Source: a virus. From it: 29,853 nt of DNA. The stretch covers positions 1 through 29,853 of the IMG/VR virus record IMGVR_UViG_3300033153_004782; one strand, given 5' to 3'. Below the pieces are notes generated by a model. That model saw only the letters and a program-made list of their open reading frames with translations. It was not told where the DNA came from and did not search any database. How positions within the stretch are numbered: the first letter of the stretch is position 1; every line of letters starts with the position of its first letter. The position numbers and the translations under genes are program-made. This document shows positions 27,603 through 29,853 of this stretch, piece by piece.

Positions 27603-28070
27603 ATGGGTACAGGTTATAAAAGCCAGATAGCACAAAAGTTGATTGAGAGAATTAACTTAGTGAAAAAAGCAAACGGTTATACCCAAGATATTCAAACGGT
27701 ACGATTCGACAAAGTTAGGCTCAATTTGGCAGACTATGCAGATTATGAGCTGCCAGCGGTTCAAATCATAGATACTACCAGGGTATTCACTCATGAGATG
27801 AGTAGATCCAAATCTTCCTGGTTTTTGGCTATTGAAATGGTTATGAGGACTACCGAAAACATAGGGGTTGTAGACCAACAGGCATTATGGGACTTGGAAG
27901 AAAATGTTATGCGGGCTATAATGGAAAAGCCCAAGCTTGGACTTAATTTTGTGATTCAAGTTAAGCTTATTGACTCGGTTACGGACTTGCACTTGCAAGA
28001 ACCCAATTATATCTCTACTCTAGGGATAGAAGTTGTTTACTATGAACCAGTAACAAGGGATAATTGCTAG
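27603..28070 (+). CDS. probable tail terminator / minor tail protein
   Basis: 155 residues. Order of elements: helix QKLIERINLVKKANGY, strands TVRFDKVRL, LPAVQIIDTTRVF, SWFLAIEMVMRTTENIG, long helix ALWDLEENVMRAIMEKPKLG, and final strand YISTLGIEVVYYEP. This matches the tail-terminator fold (lambda gpU-like and relatives) and the position between gp10-like and tail tube genes is standard. Sequence alone does not prove it. Confidence 0.7.
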   Translation: MGTGYKSQIAQKLIERINLVKKANGYTQDIQTVRFDKVRLNLADYADYELPAVQIIDTTRVFTHEMSRSKSSWFLAIEMVMRTTENIGVVDQQALWDLEENVMRAIMEKPKLGLNFVIQVKLIDSVTDLHLQEPNYISTLGIEVVYYEPVTRDNC

Positions 28071-28124
28071 AGCGGCTAAGGATGGCCAAAATTTTTAAAA
28101 TTTTTCGGCAAGGAGGCCGCCACA

Positions 28125-29360
28125 ATGAAGAACTACAAAGACTTATTTAACAGTGCTAACGATTCAATTGCCCTGGAGCAACGATTTTATCTAAAAGAGG
28201 AATCCGTAAGGGGTGCAATGGTTTATCCTGCGGGATCGGATCTTTTTCTACACCTTCCAGGTGGAACAATTGACTTTTCACAACCTTTTGAAAGCTCCCC
28301 GCAAAAATCAGGGCGGCATAATTCAGGAATTATCAAAAAACGGAAACTATCTAGCTTTTCATTCGCTACTTTCTTCAATATTGATGAGGGTGCAGTAGAT
28401 GGAAAAACATCTATCGACGACCCTATCAAAGTTTTGTGGAAGTCTTTAATGGGTAACGAAGATGTATCGGGAGCCGATGCGGTATATGATGCCAGCACAG
28501 CACCAAACGTCACTTTTACCCTCTTAGAGGTTGGCGATATCTGGTCAAGACAAATGCCAGGTAGCTTTGTTCAGGGCGGCGATGTTCAGCTCCCAGGGGA
28601 TGGAGAAGCTTCGACAGCTTGGAGTGGAAACGGTAAAACGACTTACCTCGCGGGAATTGGTGAGAGTATTATTTCAAATGATGCTACCAACATCGTAGAA
28701 GTTGGTACAGGCCAAGCCGCAAAGTTTACCGTAGGGGCTGCGGTTATGTTAATCGAAAATGACGGTACTACAAGAAGTGCAGATACCCCAGACGGAGCAC
28801 CTAGAATTGTAGTCGGTGTTGATACGGTACTAGACCAAGTTACTTTAGACGGGGCGGTATTTGCTGATGCAGACGGTTCCGGTTCTTCAATATTTTTGGT
28901 TTACTATGAGCCAGAAACACCAACAGCGGTTAATAACCCTGTGACTGGCCTAGTCGGTTCGGTTTCTATTGTTGGTCTAGCTTCTCAGTGTTTGCGAAGT
29001 GTTGGTGTGAATATTCAAAATTCTCACGAGTTGGTCGACTACTGTTACGGGAGCGATTCACTAGCCGGGACGCTATTCGTACCAGGATCACGCATGAATG
29101 CGGAAGTATCTTTATCCATGAATCTTAGCCATAATACGCTAGCATTTTTTAACAGACTTTTAGAGTTCACAACAGAAAGCATAGTAGCCAAGTTGGGCGA
29201 TTCTGCGGGTAGGCATTTTGAGCTTACAATTCCGAGTGCTAGATTTCCTGTTCCGAGTTTTTCTGTTCCAGATGCGGGTTCAATTCCGATAGATTTTTCT
29301 GGCACAGCCTTTGAGTCGAGCTTGGGGGCTGCCGACGAGATTACGGCTAAATTTAAATAA
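28125..29360 (+). CDS. major tail (tube) protein
   Basis: 411 residues; AAGGAGG eight bases before ATG 28125. N-terminal 110 residues with tube-like strands (FYLKEESVRGAMVYPAGSD), a central insertion of about 150 residues rich in beta strands, and a C-terminal pattern usual for tail tubes: SVSIVGLASQCL, ELVDYCYGSDSL, MNAEVSLSMNL, HFELTIPSARFPVPSF, IPIDFSGTAFES. It is larger than most tubes, so the middle may be a surface-exposed extra domain. Its end is marked by a strong terminator. Confidence 0.8.
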   Translation: MKNYKDLFNSANDSIALEQRFYLKEESVRGAMVYPAGSDLFLHLPGGTIDFSQPFESSPQKSGRHNSGIIKKRKLSSFSFATFFNIDEGAVDGKTSIDDPIKVLWKSLMGNEDVSGADAVYDASTAPNVTFTLLEVGDIWSRQMPGSFVQGGDVQLPGDGEASTAWSGNGKTTYLAGIGESIISNDATNIVEVGTGQAAKFTVGAAVMLIENDGTTRSADTPDGAPRIVVGVDTVLDQVTLDGAVFADADGSGSSIFLVYYEPETPTAVNNPVTGLVGSVSIVGLASQCLRSVGVNIQNSHELVDYCYGSDSLAGTLFVPGSRMNAEVSLSMNLSHNTLAFFNRLLEFTTESIVAKLGDSAGRHFELTIPSARFPVPSFSVPDAGSIPIDFSGTAFESSLGAADEITAKFK

Positions 29361-29382
29361 TTCTCTCTTTCTCCTTTTTTTT

Positions 29383-29420
29383 GAAAGCTCTGCAAGTGAT
29401 CTTGCAGAGCTTTCATTTTT
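29383..29420 (+). terminator. intrinsic terminator after the tail tube gene
   Basis: GAAAGCTCTGCAA paired exactly with TTGCAGAGCTTTC (13 bp, six-base loop), then ATTTTT. Confidence 0.9.
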
Positions 29421-29465
29421 GATGTATTATTGCCATCAATTTACAAACTAAAGGAGATAATTTTT

Positions 29466-29853
29466 ATGGGCATGAAAAAGAAAGCAAAAATTGGTGTAGT
29501 TGATTTTGTTCACCCTGATGATAGTGCTATTGATCTATCTATCGACGAGGCTACCGGGCAGCCGGTTTCTGATGTGGAGAAGTACCGGGAGACTTGGGAA
29601 GTAAAGCATATTGCTATGCTTGAGGGTAAGGAGCCTACAAAGTTTAAAATTAACTTTGCTATTCCTTACAAGAAGCATGTAGCAATTAAAAACTCTTCTG
29701 TAGGCGGTTTTGGTAAGGGTGAGGAGGCCGGTTTTAAACTAGGCAACCATTCTAATCAAATTGTACGCTCGGTCCTGGTGGACATTATAAACGCCCCAGA
29801 CATGGAAGAAGAAGACAAGCTATCATTTAAGAGAGATCCCAAAACTAAACTTG
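29466..29853 (+). CDS. tail gene after the tube gene, possible assembly chaperone (partial)
   Basis: 129 residues visible from ATG 29466 (AAAGGAG ten bases upstream), cut by the right edge. Begins MGMKKKAKIGVVDFVHPDD, continues with EATGQPVSD, YRETWEVKHIAMLEGKEPTKFKIN and KGEEAGFKLGNH. No motif. In siphoviruses this position normally holds the tail assembly chaperone pair, which is a suggestion from position only. Confidence 0.6.
   Translation, partial: MGMKKKAKIGVVDFVHPDDSAIDLSIDEATGQPVSDVEKYRETWEVKHIAMLEGKEPTKFKINFAIPYKKHVAIKNSSVGGFGKGEEAGFKLGNHSNQIVRSVLVDIINAPDMEEEDKLSFKRDPKTKL

Overview
The window is a piece of a tailed double-stranded DNA bacteriophage (Caudoviricetes, HK97-type head, probably siphovirus-like because a head-tail connector set and a tail tube gene are present without sheath or baseplate genes in view). 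It could equally be a prophage, but no integrase, repressor/Cro pair, attachment site or host gene is visible. Low G+C, frequent CTAG, sigma70-like promoters and one gene with a Gram-negative-looking signal peptide point to a bacterial, possibly Gram-negative host. The host genus cannot be read from the sequence.

Layout. (1) 1-6624, minus strand: an early operon read leftwards from a divergent promoter region at about 6625-6700. It starts with a ribbon-helix-helix regulator and holds two degenerate tRNA-like elements, a Tad1/Acb2-like candidate anti-defence protein, a Lar-like restriction-alleviation protein, several tiny Cys-rich proteins, an exported protein, many unknown small genes, and then an SNF2-type helicase and a coiled-coil protein cut by the left edge. 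(2) 6701-8883, plus strand: a two-gene replication module, an archaeo-eukaryotic-type primase and a D5/P4-type SF3 helicase, separated by a hairpin and a 19-bp direct repeat. (3) 8884-9372: a noncoding region with a terminator and a dense GGTACC array, the best candidate origin or packaging region. (4) 9373-10249, plus: probable small terminase and a small gene. (5) 10246-13383, minus: an accessory block of about ten small genes in units that each carry nearly the same promoter/operator/leader cassette; one gene encodes an SprT-like metalloprotease. (6) 13558-29853, plus: the late module, with large terminase, portal-MuF fusion, protease-scaffold fusion, major capsid protein, a 5.3-kb block of fibre/decoration genes (collagen-like and LamG-like), head-tail connectors, tail tube and a partial tail gene at the right edge.

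How it works together. A repeated 8-bp motif, TGATTTCA, lies inside or beside promoters of the leftward units and in the divergent control region next to the RHH gene, which suggests one repressor controlling scattered early/accessory units. The late genes build a procapsid (portal with MuF domain, protease that carries its own acidic scaffold-like region, capsid protein), package DNA (TerS/TerL), then decorate and connect it to the tail. The most unusual points are the two tRNA-like elements with an oversized central arm placed directly upstream of early genes, the cassette-driven accessory block between the terminase genes, the GGTACC array, and the capsid-side adhesin block.
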